Source: Burkholderia sp. 9120
GTDB taxonomy: Bacteria; Pseudomonadota; Gammaproteobacteria; Burkholderiales; Burkholderiaceae
DNA: 64,000 nucleotides
Direction: 5' to 3'
Assembly (NCBI RefSeq): GCF_000745015.1
Contig: NZ_JQNA01000002.1
Span: 6,076,001-6,140,000, forward strand
The translations under genes and the position numbers were made by a program. The notes below the pieces were generated by a model, which worked only from the letters and a program-made list of their open reading frames with translations, was not told the DNA's origin and searched no databases. The first letter of the stretch is position 1; each line of letters begins with the position of its first letter. This document shows positions 63,390 through 64,000 of the stretch, one piece after another.

Positions 63390-64000
63390 TTAATCCGCCG
63401 CCGCCCACTCCGGCCGTCTTCCCAACGTGTCGAACACTTCGAGGATCGTCGCCTTGACCTTCTGCACGGCGTTGCTCAACAACGCCGTGTCGTGCCAGCA
63501 CAGCGACAGGTCGCGCGAAAACAGCCGGTGATCCACCTTGGCGAGCTTCAATTTGTGTTCGTCGAGTTCGACGTGTGCCGCGGTCCACGGCAGGATCGTG
63601 ACGCCGAGCCTGGCCATGACCGCCGCGAACAGCAGCGCGGTCGAACTGGCCTCGAACAGAATCTCGCACGGTTGGCCGGCCTCGCGCAGCGCCCACTCCA
63701 CGCGGCTGCGTATCGTATTCGGTGCGCTCGGCAGGATCAGCGGCATGCGCGCCAGTTCCGTGATCGGCACGGGCTCGTCCGGCATCTGAAATTCCGGCCA
63801 CGCGATCAGATATAGCGCCTCGCTGAGCAGCTTTTGCGACGCGACGCCGCGTGTTTCGACCGCATCGACCACCACCGCCAATTCCACCCGTCCGCCGCCG
63901 ATCAGGTTGGCGAGGTCCGCGCTGGGCGCTTCGATCAATTCCAGCGCGATGCCCGGATAGCGGTCGCGAATCGTTCGCGCGAGCGGAATCGCGACCATGC
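63390..64000 (-). CDS. LysR family regulator (C-terminal part, cut by window end)
   Basis: About 203 residues are visible, all from the substrate-binding domain (MVAIPLARTIRDRYPGIALE, then GGGRVELAVVVDAVETRGV, RLGVTILPWTAA). The DNA-binding domain lies outside the window. The pattern resembles the Nac/Cbl branch of LysR regulators, but this is a weak impression. It is convergent with the EamA transporter gene. Confidence 0.88.
   Translation of the reverse strand, partial: MVAIPLARTIRDRYPGIALELIEAPSADLANLIGGGRVELAVVVDAVETRGVASQKLLSEALYLIAWPEFQMPDEPVPITELARMPLILPSAPNTIRSRVEWALREAGQPCEILFEASSTALLFAAVMARLGVTILPWTAAHVELDEHKLKLAKVDHRLFSRDLSLCWHDTALLSNAVQKVKATILEVFDTLGRRPEWAAAD

Noticed and set aside
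1-64000. rRNA or tRNA genes
   Set aside because: No stretch with tRNA-like cloverleaf or rRNA-conserved sequence was recognised on either strand by eye; a dedicated search could still find one.

Overview
The window looks like the replication-origin region of a secondary chromosome (chromid) from a Burkholderia-group betaproteobacterium, most likely Paraburkholderia. The DNA is GC-rich. It carries a parA-parB pair, a Rep_3-type replication initiator, a large iteron field and a KfrA-like protein, followed by accessory metabolism, many LysR/GntR/AraC regulators, MFS transporters and a Burkholderia-type porin. The genus is an inference from gene content; no rRNA or tRNA gene is present to confirm it.

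Layout. 1-7.5 kb, replication and segregation: parA (3' part), a parS-like palindrome, parB, a convergent rep gene, a 2.1-kb non-coding origin with about 18 iterons, a kfrA-like gene with a C-terminal zinc ribbon, two more iterons in the opposite orientation, and a tyrosine recombinase that has lost catalytic residues. 7.5-14.3 kb: a small gene behind a LexA-type box, a kbl-tdh threonine degradation operon with a divergent XRE-cupin regulator, a YceI lipoprotein, a TetR regulator with an NTF2-like protein, and a small outer-membrane-like protein. 14.4-22.9 kb: one stand-alone dimodular NRPS gene (C-A-T-C-C-A-T-TE). 22.9-23.4 kb: a second iteron-like cluster, partly a 38-bp tandem array. 23.6-25.4 kb: an AlkD-like glycosylase and a non-specific nuclease. 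25.7-30.8 kb: a five-gene chemosensory-like operon (membrane kinase with Hpt, receptor-like protein, two CheX/CheC-type proteins, CheY). 31-33.3 kb: a class II amidotransferase and a porin. 33.4-40.8 kb: a LysR-controlled acid or sugar-acid catabolic cluster. 41-45 kb: an orphan response regulator, an SDR, a GlxA-type and a LysR regulator. 45.2-48.8 kb: CoA-transferase, HMG-CoA-lyase-like enzyme and MFS transporter. 49-51 kb: a Met-rich secreted peptide and a CPA1 antiporter. 51.3-53.5 kb: a frameshifted Rhs-like toxin gene overlapping a putative immunity gene, flanked by DnaA-box-like palindromes. 53.8-61.3 kb: a GntR-controlled catabolic operon (aminotransferase, MFS, hydratase, YdiJ-like FAD/Fe-S dehydrogenase) with two matching operators. 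61.4-64 kb: AraC regulator, EamA exporter and a truncated LysR gene.

The most unusual signal is a 21-bp iteron-like motif (AAAGGTGAG, five variable bases, then TCGGGAG or GCGGGAG). It is packed into the origin in one orientation. It then recurs in intergenic gaps as far as 42 kb, almost always intact and always in the opposite orientation. I saw none from 42.2 to 64 kb. This suggests a chromosome-scale set of initiator (or KfrA-like protein) binding sites for copy-number or replication-timing control. Other notable items are the chemosensory-like operon lacking CheW coupling, the tandem-C NRPS with recombined adenylation domains, and the toxin-immunity remnant.
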